Origin: Arbacia lixula
Lineage: Eukaryota > Echinodermata > Echinoidea > Arbacioida > Arbaciidae
Length of the DNA stretch: 64,000 bases
Reading direction: 5' to 3'
NCBI GenBank assembly: GCA_963669155.1
Contig: OZ022576.1
Span: 24,634,150-24,698,149 of the forward strand
Positions 48,525 through 62,200 of the stretch are shown in pieces (the stretch's first letter is position 1; each line of letters begins with the position of its first letter). Under the pieces are notes generated by a model. The model was not told where the DNA came from and searched no databases. It was given only the letters and a program-made list of their open reading frames with translations. A program made the position numbers and the translations under genes.

Positions 48525-51500
48525 ATGAATGCGGGGATATCACTGCACAAACACAGCTCCGGTTTCCGAGGTGTGTGTCTGAAATGTCAGGCAGATCGCT
48601 GCAAAGTGGTCGTCACACCGTCTTATGTAGTCAGCACACATGCATAAAGGCTTCATCAGTGAGCACTCTCGTGGCTGGTGCCTTTTTGTAAATTGCACGT
48701 CCATGCACGAAGAAAGCTCCAAAGCTTAAACAAGTACATTCATTTCAAATAAATACCCAAGGCAAAGCACTGTATCTCTTAATTAATCATCAATTAACCT
48801 ATTCAAAATCCAATTATACCTTTCAACTACTAGTACCAGTACATACCATAAGTTTACTTAACATGTAAATAGTATGTAGGTATTTCAAGAATGCTTGTTT
48901 GACACATTCTGAAACCATAAATGAATCCATAGATACAGTGTGTCATCAAAGGAAAATAATCTAATTAATTAAAATAACATACCGGAATCAAGATACATGT
49001 ATAAGTTTCACTGCGTATACGATAACTCTTCACCTAGATACTGTATGCTCTTGAGAATTATTAACTAACATGTATGAGGGCATAAGTGTATATACTAATT
49101 GAACTTTGAAATATGATGCACAGTCTGATACAGCACGTGTTTGATGGTAATTCCGATCAGATATAAGACATCAAACACATCTAATTTTGGATGTGACTGT
49201 GTCTATTCTCTATCTCACCTCAACATGCTCACAGGGGGAATTAGACACTAATAATCTGTCTATTCACGGAAGACTTAAGAAGATGCTAGATCTATGCATT
49301 GCTGGGTTGGAGAGTATTCATTTTGTTTTGTATTTGTAATTTATCCCATATTTCCATGCTACAATGAGGACAAGTTAACAGAAGAAATTCATCATGAAAG
49401 GGTATTTCTTAACACAGTCATGATCATGAAGAATACCAACACAGTTATCAGTGAAGAAGAACAATAAGCTATTGTCTCTTTCAATAAACTCTGATTTTAT
49501 CATCTTTCACTTAAGGGAAAGTGTTAATACTCAATATTTAACTACTCATAATAATAAATGTACATAGCTCATGCGCTCCACATATTAGATATTAAGATCT
49601 TGTATGTAAACCATGCACACAACATGTGCACACATAACAAGAAGTAAGATTTTGAAGATCAATTTCAGAACAAATTTTTGTGAGTAGCGACTTTTCTTCT
49701 CAGTTTTGTGCCTGGATCAATTTACGCTACGTCATCGTTGGCTGTCACCCCGCTACTTACGACTTCATTACTGTGTCATAATGGCGATCATAATAGCGCC
49801 CCCGGGGGGGTAGACTAGTGATTGCAACGATTGTCAAGCGGGATGATGCTGGTTGCGTCAAAATTGATTTACATCATGGAGCTGATGACTGGGAGTGGGT
49901 TACTCACACCGTATATTGTACATGACTATGCAGAGTACTCTATGGTAGCTTCTCCATGTCATGAGAGCTTGTAATATCACACAGTCATTTCTCTTGAGTG
50001 CATTACATGTACCACATTTAAATAATGCTCTGCAGGATCTCTGTATTCCAGATGTTGAACACTATTCAAATACACCAAAATCATCAATATTCATTCAGGT
50101 CCACTAGATGTGAGATCAGAGCTGTTTGTGTTGTGTGCTTCATACATAGTATGCATTGATATGATTCATGTTTTCACACTTCAGAAGGCTTTGTGCTCAT
50201 ATGAAGACTACTGCAAGTCCCCCACTTCATACTTCCTAACTTCTGTTTCCTCTCTAATCCAATTGATGAGAACAGTGTACAGTACGTGCACAACATGCAC
50301 TGTAGCCTGCAGTACTCATATGCCTGTTTCTTTATTTTTTCAAAATATTTATATATTTTTTTATAACTTAATGTCGATATACTTTTTTTTACATACGGTA
50401 TAACAATTCATGATGGAGTGGGGTGGGAGGGAAAAGTAACCCACTGCTTCACTTAAACATGAACTGGGGCCCAATGTAACAACGTGAATAAGTATGCATT
50501 CATGCACAGAGCTCAAAATCAAATATGCGTATATAAAGGATGAACAATTTGCTAATAATAGCAACATCGAGGCTATACAAGGTATGTGCGACGACGGTCG
50601 TGTACTAGTGGTACTATACAGTTTCATATTGTACACTAGTACACTATGTGAAGGTTATTCTGTTCAATAGCCTGTCTACAACAGAAATGGTTGATCTACC
50701 TCGTAACGATATCCATATTAAACCCGTGTTTGATCCATTCTTGCATGCAAAACTGCTTCCACAAATTGTAGAAGTTTTTCCTCTCCCTTCTACTCTACAT
50801 GAAGTTCATTTACAATCAAACGTTATAATGTGCAAAGTATACTAAAGATTTGGGGAGAAGGTGTTATGTACAGTATACTGAATAACATAAGGGTGAAAAG
50901 AATAGGAAATGTACAAGAATTCTGACAATACCGAACTAGGGATCATACAAACAGATTTAATACCTAGTACACCTATATACATCATCGCCAAGCATTGAGG
51001 GTTTCAATAAGCATTGAGTTCTTTATTTGTTAATTGACCACGAACCCAAATAGCCCCCTGAGTGAGGGATATTTGAGTTTGCTTTTGCCAAAATTGGGAC
51101 AAATATTTGCCCACCCCATTTGTCATTGAGAATGAACTGATTTCTTTCATCGAACTGACAGCTAGAGTTCTTTTTTTAAAAGCCCGGTCTGTCAGGCTGA
51201 TGTTGGGCTCTAATAAGCAAGACGCCATTTTGATCGGACGTAATTACTTCCTCCATTCCAGACCAGCATGTGCTAGGATTGGGTATGAAACTCAACTGAA
51301 AGTGAAACTGAATGATGTGACAATGTACATGTGATGCATTATCTACAAATAAACATTCTAATGGCCTCCGAGTTCTGACTTCAAATTGAAAATAGATGTC
51401 TATCATTCATGACCATGGTACAAACATGTGTTTATCTAGCCTGGCTACCAGTCTGTAGGCCATTTTTATACCAAACTTCAAAAAGGGGTTTGGCTGCACT

Positions 51501-54500
51501 AGACTAATCATTCTCAATTACATCTCCAGCTCACCTCAACACTGAGAAAGGAGGGGAATGATAAAGTGACCATGGTAGTCTTATGAGGACTAGATTTTAT
51601 TTTTCAATTTGGATTAGATATGTCAAAGAGCCTGCAAACCAGGTGAGCATTTACCCTGTGTGACAAGCATGAAAATGCATTCAGGGATATATTGTATACT
51701 GATATTCTGAATTATATGGATGCTAGCAGCATTCCTGGCTCATTCTTTGAAATAGAAACTACTCACTATATGAGTCAACAGCTGAATTACCCTTTTCTGC
51801 AATATAATTCGGGAACCCAATGGGACAGCTACAGATTGCACGCTAGCATACGCAAGTCAAAACAGGACATAATACACACACATCTCTGTATGTAATACAT
51901 TCACCCCTCTTTATCACACCATTTGCTTCCAATAAAGTGTTGAACAATGGTTCAACACCAGTTGATACTTTGCTCAATGTAACCACCATAAACCATATTT
52001 GTGACTGACATACAGCAGGTACATACACATCCATTACACCCTGGAAGAGCATTTTAGTCCAGGGGTACACGTACTTCGCCACATTCAAGAGTAAATGTCA
52101 AATTGAAAATTCCTCATATTCTTGTGAGGAGCAAATCTCACTGAATCATACCCATAAAAAATGCAATATTCTCTGAATTTTTCACACATGCGAGGTTTTT
52201 ATGTTTATGAAATTCCCAACAAACAATGAATACACCTACATGTATTAAAAAATGTTGTCACAGTATATATTTGTACCAAAACAGTGAGGGTAGTTGAATA
52301 TGTGTGGCTTCTATTAATACAAATGATAACATTTATACAGTGTTTGAAAATACACAGCTCGGTTCTACTATACATGTATTTAAGCAGCACACAAGACATC
52401 CCCATCTGCCTTCATGAGGCACAAATGAAAGGGGCCTGGAAACTACACAGACGTCTCGCCCGCCTGTTTAAAGAGGGAAATCAACCTGCAAGCTGTTTGC
52501 ATAAGCATCACGTTGCTGCTCCCAAATAGCTTGCAGTGACTGTTTGAGAGAAACCCTAGATCCATGGACACACCGAGCTCTGTTTAGACTTGGTAAGAGC
52601 AATTGCAAGGCGATGAGAAAGCAGCATCTTCAGATAGAGCAGTTTAAATCGTTCAGTGCCGTAGTCCAATGACATGTGTAGTACGTCAATGAGCTCTTAC
52701 TAGTTTAGTACTGAGAGGGTTAGGTAGAAATGCTGACCAATGTGTAACTGCAATCATCCACTCAATGATTAACACTTGTTAAACATATACATGTATAAAA
52801 ACTATGAGGGGGGGGGGCAAGAAAGTGACTATGTTTGGATTTCTACATTCCTGCCTACAGATAACATGCATATATGACACAGAATCAACACAGTATTTTA
52901 CAATTTGGCAACAGTTTTCAATTCACAGAAATTGAATAATAAGAGTCTGAACCGAGTAGCAAAAAGGATAGTTCCCTGATAGGTCTGTTAATGGGACAAA
53001 TTCTTCTTGTTTTCAATCACAATATTGGATCGAAACCAGAAATGGACCATGAATTACTCCATACATAAGTGTTTCCATACAACATGTAGTAATTTTTTTT
53101 CATAAAGAACAGAAACCTTACATGGGCAACTTAACACACAGCCAAACAAAGTAAAACAAAACCTCACAAAATTTAATGGAGTTGTGTTCATGTTCACTTC
53201 TTTAATTTCCTCAATGTAATCCATTAATTCAAATCCAAACAAAAATGCATGACCATGCACTGTTTTTGTGCAACTTCTTCAATCTAAGCAACAATAGGTT
53301 CCTGGATTCATATTCAACAATCACATCTAATGTCCTTACTCATCAACATTGGGCGGTGTTAGGATTAGTATTGTCGTTGGTACTAGCATTGAGTTCATTC
53401 TGTAAAACCAGCCAATGAATACAAACTGCAATCATGCTAATTTCATCATCTTCCAATAATGCTTCTACTGAGGCAATATCCACTGTACACAAGTTTGTGT
53501 GGCAAGATAAACTTGGCAGCTTCATCAAAACTCTACCGAGGACAGGTGCAAACACTCAAATATTGTATTTCTTCAAAATACCATAGCAACATCCATAACA
53601 CAAATACCACTGTTTGCATCTCAAGTCTTAGACATGTACAGTACATATGCAGCATGACATAACACTGTATCATGAATAACATGTATTGTATTGAATTTCC
53701 ATAAATTGGCATCGTTTCTAAGAACAACCTTGTGTTACTTTTAGTTGTGCGAGTGAATCATATGTATTTTATTATTTAGATGATTATGTTTTCATTTAGT
53801 AAAACTGTGGTTCAAATATCGATCAGTAATAAGGAAAAGTTAATGACCAGTTTTAAAAATTCTGGCTTCCTGCTAGGCTGGTCAGTTGAAACACAGCTAC
53901 AACAATATACAGAGAAATGGCTAACCACTCTGCAGCAATCCATTTGTGTTTGTGTCTACAGCACAGAAAGATTTGTTTGCTGTTGAAGTCACAACAGATC
54001 AAATGACAACAAACACCTACAAACACAATAGCACTCATGCAGGAATGCAACACATAGAGTTATAGCAATAAGCTCAATTACCTTTCCATGGTCTGATCGA
54101 ATTAAGCCATCAAATTTCCAACGGCAGCGACCACCGATGGACGCCTCCACTACCTGACTCCCTCACAAATCAGCATTAATATCCCATGGTTAAACGATCG
54201 TTGCAGTTGTCAAGAGGAGTGGGGGTTCGGTGACTGGCTCTCTGGAGGGGCTGCCATGGCAGCTTGTTGATGGTGAGGACTGCTTGTCTGCTGCTACTTG
54301 TCTGTTTTTTTTTTTAATCTTTACCCAAATCCCCCTTCTCCTCCTCCTACTCCTTCTCTTCTCCCACGACTTTAGACGTCCTGCACACCACAAAACCATT
54401 GTGCCGCTAATTGATGGGAAAGCAATGGTGGCATTATACTGAGGATGCAATAGACTAACACACACCGCACACATGCACACATGCGGCTTAAGCTAAGAAG

Positions 54501-54630
54501 AAGAAAAAAAAAAGAGAGGGAAACCCGGAGCTTTTATTGACTGAGTAATACTATGTATGTAGAGCTGTCATTAGCATAACAGTAGCTGGCTATTGTGCGG
54601 AGCGGGAGGTTATTGTCAGGAGAGAGAGAA

Positions 54631-54699
<69 letters not shown>

Positions 54700-57600
54700 T
54701 GTGTGCCGTGATGATGGTGACGGTTGAGTGGTGGTGGTAGTTTAGTGGTGATAGTACATTAGTAGTGGTGTAGGTAGGCCCTATATACATGAATGCTATA
54801 TGAGCGCTGGAGTGGAGCCCAGAATAGCATTGTAGTACTGACTGGCCGGGCTCGGAGAGAGTAAAAGTAGGTTGCAGGGGAGACGAGCATGCTGAGCAAA
54901 TATTAAAGGGATCGTGACTAACAGTGATATGGAGATGGAGCCTTCGTGAAGGCCGTCAACAGCTGGGATATAACACGGCTTCTCCAGTCATGTTGATCAA
55001 ATACATCATAATGCATGCAATACAAAAATAAGGATATCATTTTACTAGTAGCTAAAATGACTTTGCAATCCTTCATGAGATTTTGACCAAATGTTTTCAA
55101 AACATACTAATACTAACATGTATTGGTTACATCAATTTGTAGTTACTAATATAATATTATTTTACTTATAGATTAGTTTTTCATTATCTGCTACCTGTCA
55201 AATCTGTTGTTTGCATCAATATCAGGAATGATGCAATTTGTAATCTAATTATTCTTTCAGAGCTCATATAGACATAGCAACTAGGATAATGATCTATACA
55301 CATTCTAAAACTGTAAGTGTAATTAGGCCTGAAGACTGATATATCATTTGTTCCTATGCTCTAGATGAGGAGACAAAAATTGACTGTAACATGTTTATAC
55401 TACCACAGTTTTACATGAATTATACACCACCTCCCAATTTTTAATCCAATAAATGCACTCCCCCTCTAAAACGGATACTCCTGTGCCTAGATAAAACATA
55501 AATGTCTAGCTTGTAAGCTAAGGATGTTGCACAATAGCACGCAGAAAAGAATAAGTCGAGCATCAGACAACATCAATCAAACACCCCTCCCCCTATCCAT
55601 TCTCTTCCACACGCTGCAGTTCCTATGGCGACAACAAAGCCATAGCCAGATCCAACAGCGCACAGGCTGCAGACAGTGTTAAAAGCTTTACACACACGCA
55701 TAGATAACCCAATGATGAGATCAACGCAATGCACAAGAGGTCCTTTACAGGTAAAGGAAGGGGGGGGGGGCATCATGAAAAGCACTTTCTCTGCTCTTAT
55801 ACTCATGCAGTGGCCTCCTCTGAGCACCATTTCTTCACCGACTCTTCCCTCACAAAAGAGTCTTGTAGGTGTGCTGTCAAGTCAACACATCGCCTTTGTG
55901 ACTGTGCTTACGGACATCAAAGCCAGCAGATCAATTGAGTGAAGAACTGAAAGAAAGAGGAACAAGAAGAAAGAGGGGGGGGGGGGGAGGGGGATCAACT
56001 CCACCCCTGTATTTACCCCTGAACAGTTGTATGCAGATGAGCTTGAGTGATAGTATCCCTATCTCTTTCACAGGGTCTAATCAAATTTACATTCACATCT
56101 CCATCCTTGAAAGCTCTGTAAGATGATGAAGACTGACTGTGCTTGTTTGTCGTTAAATGCACTGACTGAATGTACTTATCCGAATGACATGAATGACCAT
56201 GCTTGCATACAGTACATGTATGTACATAGTGCGCACCTCAATGAGTCAATACAAACTTCAAAGCCCCCCCCCCTGAATCACAATCTCCAACACCCCTGCC
56301 CCACCCCCAATCATCACCATGCCGATAGCAGGAAGCCATATTATGACACTCGCTTAAAAAAAACACCTCACCCATCTTGATAGCTCCTCCCCTGTCACAA
56401 ACTGCTACTGCTTCTTACCTGTAGCGCCTTGGGTTATACAGCGATAACGAGAGACTCCAATTTGATGGGATGGCCTCAGCCTTGCCAGCTCCATTGAGGA
56501 AGAGAGAGAATGACTGCCACCACCTGCAAACCGGCTATGGGTATTCATACTGAACTATAGCGGGGGAAATGTGGTGCGGTCCACGGAGAAATAAAGGCAC
56601 TTTCCCCATCTCGTTCACAGCAGCCCCAGTGTCTGGTGGGTATGGGGGGATGGAGAGACTGGCGAATAGTAGAGACTGGCATCGTTGGGAGGCAAACACT
56701 GCTGGCAGACGATGGGGCACGCCACAGCGTGGAAGCATGGAGCACCTGACTGCAATGGCATGATCCCTGCCTGGTTGTATTGCTCTATCTCCCACTCTCA
56801 GGCTAAATACACTCCGTATCTGAACTCATCATCAATAAATTCCCCTCTCCCCCCAACTCTTACAGCTCTACACACAAGCACACACCACACACACCGTCTC
56901 TCTCTGTCTTCCATACACACAAACACACACTCACACACACAGACACATATACATACACAATTATACACCAGTCCCCAACCGGCCAATCATTATTATGAAA
57001 TATACTCTTTTCATTGTTTGGGGCAGCCTCAATGGCAAAGAACGGGGGAAAATTCAATATCTAATAAAGCCTGCGCACATGTTGCTCCTCGCCGAATAAT
57101 ACACAGACAATAGCTCCCATCGGGTGGAAAATTGACATTGAATGCGGCCGATTGGAGCTCAGTGTGACGTGGGTCCGCTCCAGGCTGGGTTACCAACAAA
57201 ATAAGGAGAGGAAGGAGGGGAAAAAACGGATGACGCCCCTCCAAAAGCTCTCACCAACACCCGCGTATTGTGTGAGCTACAACAACACGTGGTCTTAACA
57301 TATTTTGCTTTGTAAAATAAACTAGTGAGGAGGCACAATTAGAGGGAGAAAATCACTGGTAAATGTTGATGATAGTCACAAGGGGAGAACGTGTGAAGCC
57401 GGAAAATGTAACAGATACAAGGATGGGTCCGTGGCTGCGTGGCCATTGTTTGTTTATTTTACTCACTTTGTTCCCTTTGTACCCATGAATATACAATAAA
57501 GAAATACACACATATAAACAGATGGGGAGCACTGATGCTGTATCCATTTAAAATTAATACAAATGAAATAAAGAATTGCATGTTTCGCCCAAAGACAGTA

Positions 57601-59210
57601 GATGATATAACCTTTGTTTTCCTGTTGCTTTCTATAATAATCTAATTGATCAAGCTGTTGTAAAATCTGCTACTCGTCATTGCACATGAAGCAAAATATA
57701 AAATTCTCATGCACTAAAACTTTAATGAATATTTGTGCTACTTTTGTGGTAGTCTAAGCCCATATGTTAATAGTTCTATTAATCAATTTTGTAGCTAATC
57801 CAATTCATGTAAAATGTTTCTCATCATCTCCAAAAGAACTTCATATTAACCCAAGTTTTTGTTCCTTTTTCTTTTTTACCTTGATTCATCCTCAAATACT
57901 GCACATTTCTATACCCAGTTTCCTACATTTTCCAACTTTTATTGGTTCCATGATATAATTTTTTTAAAAAGTTTAAACTACTAAAGATTTATGAAACGGC
58001 TTTTCAAAGTGCTAAAACAACAGCTATATAGAGTACAATAAAGTAAACATGAAGATAAATGCATTATAAATATAGTTTGACAGTAAATTCCCAAGAGGAA
58101 ATGGATTTCAAGAAGAGAGTATTCACATGCACATGAATGATGGAAGATGGGCAGTACTGGTAAGCAAAGAATTAATAATGAATGAATGGGTGAGTGAATG
58201 ACGAAGGAATGGTTGAATGATGGGGTACTGCAATATTAATAACGACCTTCATGAATCGTCCACCCAACACAATGGTCTTTAGATGGGCTCTATGAAAATG
58301 GCTCTTGTAAAGTTAGCAACAATTTAGGCATGGGTTGGGATTGGGGGGAGGGGGTGGGGGAGCACATGATTATTTGTTGTAAGAATATGATGTAAGCAGA
58401 AATGCAGATTTACCTACTTTAAAAATGCATAGTCATCACTGTCAATTCTTTTTTATCTTTTTGTATTTATTTATCCTTGTAAATATATATCTATTTGATT
58501 ATATTCATATACACTCCAGCTCAAAGGAATTGGCATAGGGAAAGGGAAAGGGAAGAAAGGGAAGGAGCCCCAGTTTCAAACCGCAGTATACTTTGTCCAG
58601 TTCAGCATGAAACACGATGCTTTAGCCTAAAAGATTAGGTTTCATGCTGAACTGGACAAAATATACCGCGGTTTAAAACTGAGGCTCCTTCCCTTTCTTC
58701 CCTTTCCCTTTACCCGATGCCAATTCCTTTGAGCTGTGGTGTATGCTATGTCAGATGTGCTATTAACTTCTGAAGTATTTATTTCATGTTATTGTCTGTG
58801 TGAACTTTATGTATTGGCAAACACATATCAAATAATACACCACTGATAATTGATGTATAAACAAAAAAAAAAGAACTCAATGAATGATACATGTAAGTGA
58901 CTGTTAATTTTCTCTTTCCATAAATCTTTCATGGATGGCCTCTAGACACTATCTATTGACATGATGAAATGAGGTGACCAAAGAAATCTAAATCTATTTA
59001 CCAGTTCTACCCCCCCCCCTCCCGAAGCAAAATCAATTTTTCATTCATTAGCTCTTGATTAATAGCAAATTCAATGTAGCCATAAGCATGTCATTACATT
59101 CTCTCGTCGTATAAACATATTAGGAACACTACAGATTCACTTTGGATAATCTTGGCCTGTTGGAAAGGTTGATTATGGGAGAAGGGGGAAGGGGAGGAGA
59201 TGGAGTGTTA

Positions 59211-59267
<57 letters not shown>

Positions 59268-62200
59268 GAGGGGGTAGCAGAAGAATGCAGGGAGGGAGAC
59301 CAAGGGAGAGAAAGACAATTCATGAATAGAGACCAATTAATCAAACAGGTATGGAAGATAGAATCCCCCGCAATAAAAAGTATAAATAAACAAGGGATTG
59401 CTTTAACATCCAATGGCAAACAGGCAACAATATCAGCATCAGAATGGGTGACAAAACAATACAAGCAGAAAGGCCGTCTCTTGGTCAAATTTGCTATTTC
59501 TCTTGGCTACCTAATCTTTCATGCCCACCTTAACAACAATGTGGCAATAATAATTCACCACTCTGCCCTTGACTTTTCTATTCCCTCCCCCCATCCCTCT
59601 TTCTACCAGGAATCATCAAACGTAGCTCACTGGGAGGATGCGGCGGCGTATTGAAAATGGGGCTCGGGCTGATCAATTAAGAAATGGTTACCTTGGTATC
59701 AGTAGAATGCGAACCCCAGGGACGAGTCGGCCATTTTTTTTATATGTGGGGGAGGGGGGTTAGTGAGAGGGGAGCGGGTGGGAATTTCCTCTGATATCAT
59801 TAGCTCAGACAAGTCAAATAGCATTTCTATTTGTCAAAGCTAAATTGGGGACCTGTTGATGACTAACTGTGTGGCACTAACCTAATGCCATTTGGCCAAT
59901 TGATACAGTAAAGGTTGAATTTGAACTATATTTAACACTTCAAATAGAGGAGCTAGGTACCCCCTGTGGTGTATATGTATAAATTTGTTAGAATTTAGTG
60001 CACAAAGACTTAAAGAGCATTGAATTATACTGCCTTTATATAACCAGACATGATAAAAAACCAAACAACTATGATTAATATACAAATAAGAAAGGAAATT
60101 ATACTGAACTATTCAATGAACAAAATTTAATTTCAAGATCATCTCTCTCAATTTCTACAGAAATACTTTGCACAAGTATGGAAATGGAATGCAAAGTGTT
60201 AATAAAAAATACACACTGTTCATACATTCCTCTCCCAAGAAAAAAATGAAAACGGTGAAAAACTTAATCACTCATGAAGGAAATATCAATCTCCCCTCTC
60301 TCGGGGAGAACATGTATACAATACTTTACTTTACCATGCTCTCTAAAAAGAATGTACACTAACAATATTCTGAAGGTTGAAATCACGGGGCTTCATTTAC
60401 ACAATTACAGCGTGGACAAGCGTTAAGTATTAAATGACTCCTTGTCTCTCTTCGTATTATAATGAAATTTCGCTCAAGGCTCATGCTACACAACAGAGGA
60501 GATTGCACGTGTAAGGTATGAATGACAGTATTTTAGGGTTTCTACATTTAATAAAATGAGCTCACTCATCCTTGACACTCATGTCTTTAATTTAAGGTTG
60601 GCTTAAAACAGTACCTACAATGTATGTGTCAGCTGGCATAGTACTGTAAATGTGGTACATGTTGCAAATTATGCTCATATTGTGAGTTAAAGGTAAGGTG
60701 TAGCAGTGGACTAGACTACTAGACTCATAATCACTTGAGAGCCATTCTGCCATGAACACATACACAAAAGAATATGAAAATTAATTTACTAGAAATCAAA
60801 TACATGTGTATCTTGATTGAACAGAGTAATAATACATGTAGTAAAGAAGTTTACTGAGACCAGATGGCAAAAGAAAGTCTCCAAGTTTTGTATATCACTC
60901 ACAAGTCTTTTACAATATTTAGAATACAGCATTGACACAGTTCTCAACAAAGCATGTTTGTTTACCATCCCCTTCCTTGAAAAAAAAATCCCAATTCAAT
61001 TTCAGATTGAATAGTTCTGCCCTTGCGACTAAATGGCATAAAAGGTGTCCTCCAACATGTCTACAATAGAGCACTGTAATCTCTATCTACAAATCCCCTT
61101 CTGTATGCTCAAATATACACCATCAACCCGGACAAATTGAGAACTAAATCTCCTACTTATTAACACACTTAAGTTAAGAGTTAACAAGCATTTAAGGTGA
61201 CTGTATACAAGTATTGTGCCTCAGGTATAGACTGTTAGGGAAGATCTAAATACTGCCACTGTATAGCTATCTCAAGTGGTCACCTTGCTTCTAGTAATTG
61301 TACAATTATTTGTCCAATAGTAGGGTTCAAAGGAAGATGATGAAAAGGCAATCTTTTCTCGCATTGCACAGTGGATGTCTTAAACCCATTATTTCAAAAC
61401 ACAATTACATGTAATTTGAACATCAGAGTAAATGGCCTTTTAGTTCCCATTTTGATTACGATACAAAATTTGTGATGCTTTTACGATGTATCCTGCATAT
61501 TACCTTTCTTGATCATGCTCCCAGACTTAGTTTACTTACTCTGAATTTTCTTATTGGGTAAAGACAGAATCATGCAGTCATTGGGTTTAGTTACTTTGGA
61601 CGAGGTGATCTAGATACAGTGGGCATGAACTGCCAAATTACATCAAAACAGTCTTAGATCATCATAATTTATCTGTTGAATCTGAAGTGCTTTTCCTTCA
61701 CATTATGCATTGCTGGTTGAATTCATTCAGTATTACAGATCATTTTCATTGATTAAACAAACAAAGTCCCTTTCAAGTCATGGGGTAGACATGGCAATAT
61801 GGAAGGTGTATGCACCAGTGAGAGGAGAGAATGGTGAGTAAATAGGAAAGGGGGTGAGAGACATAGATAATAGAGAGAGAGAAAGACAGACAGAGAAAGT
61901 GGGGGGGGGGGGAGGACAGCGAAACAAAGGAACAGAGAGATATAATTCGAAATAGGATACAGAAAAGGAACAGAAAGACAGAGAGAATGAGAGAAAGAAT
62001 GGTGGAAGGAAAGAAGGACAGGAATATAGCCAGAGAAAGAGAAAGAGAAAGACACAGGCAGACAGAGAGACAGAAAGAAAGAAAGTGAGATTAAAGAATG
62101 AATAAATGAAGCCTTCTAGGGCTACACTTTAGCCCTAGTCATTGCAGTGAGGACCCTAGGCCTACTCCTTTATTTTGGCAACCGCATTCCACGGCATTGT

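Noticed and set aside
48131-48550. 139-codon minus-strand frame
   Set aside because: Begins in a GA microsatellite and has no splice borders in phase.
54190-54480. 96-codon minus-strand frame with a basic stretch
   Set aside because: No in-phase splice sites; basic run comes from a purine-rich tract.
56535-57244. Open frames in a GC-balanced intronic block on the minus strand
   Set aside because: No acceptor and donor pair fits the gene's phase, and flanking exons join without them.
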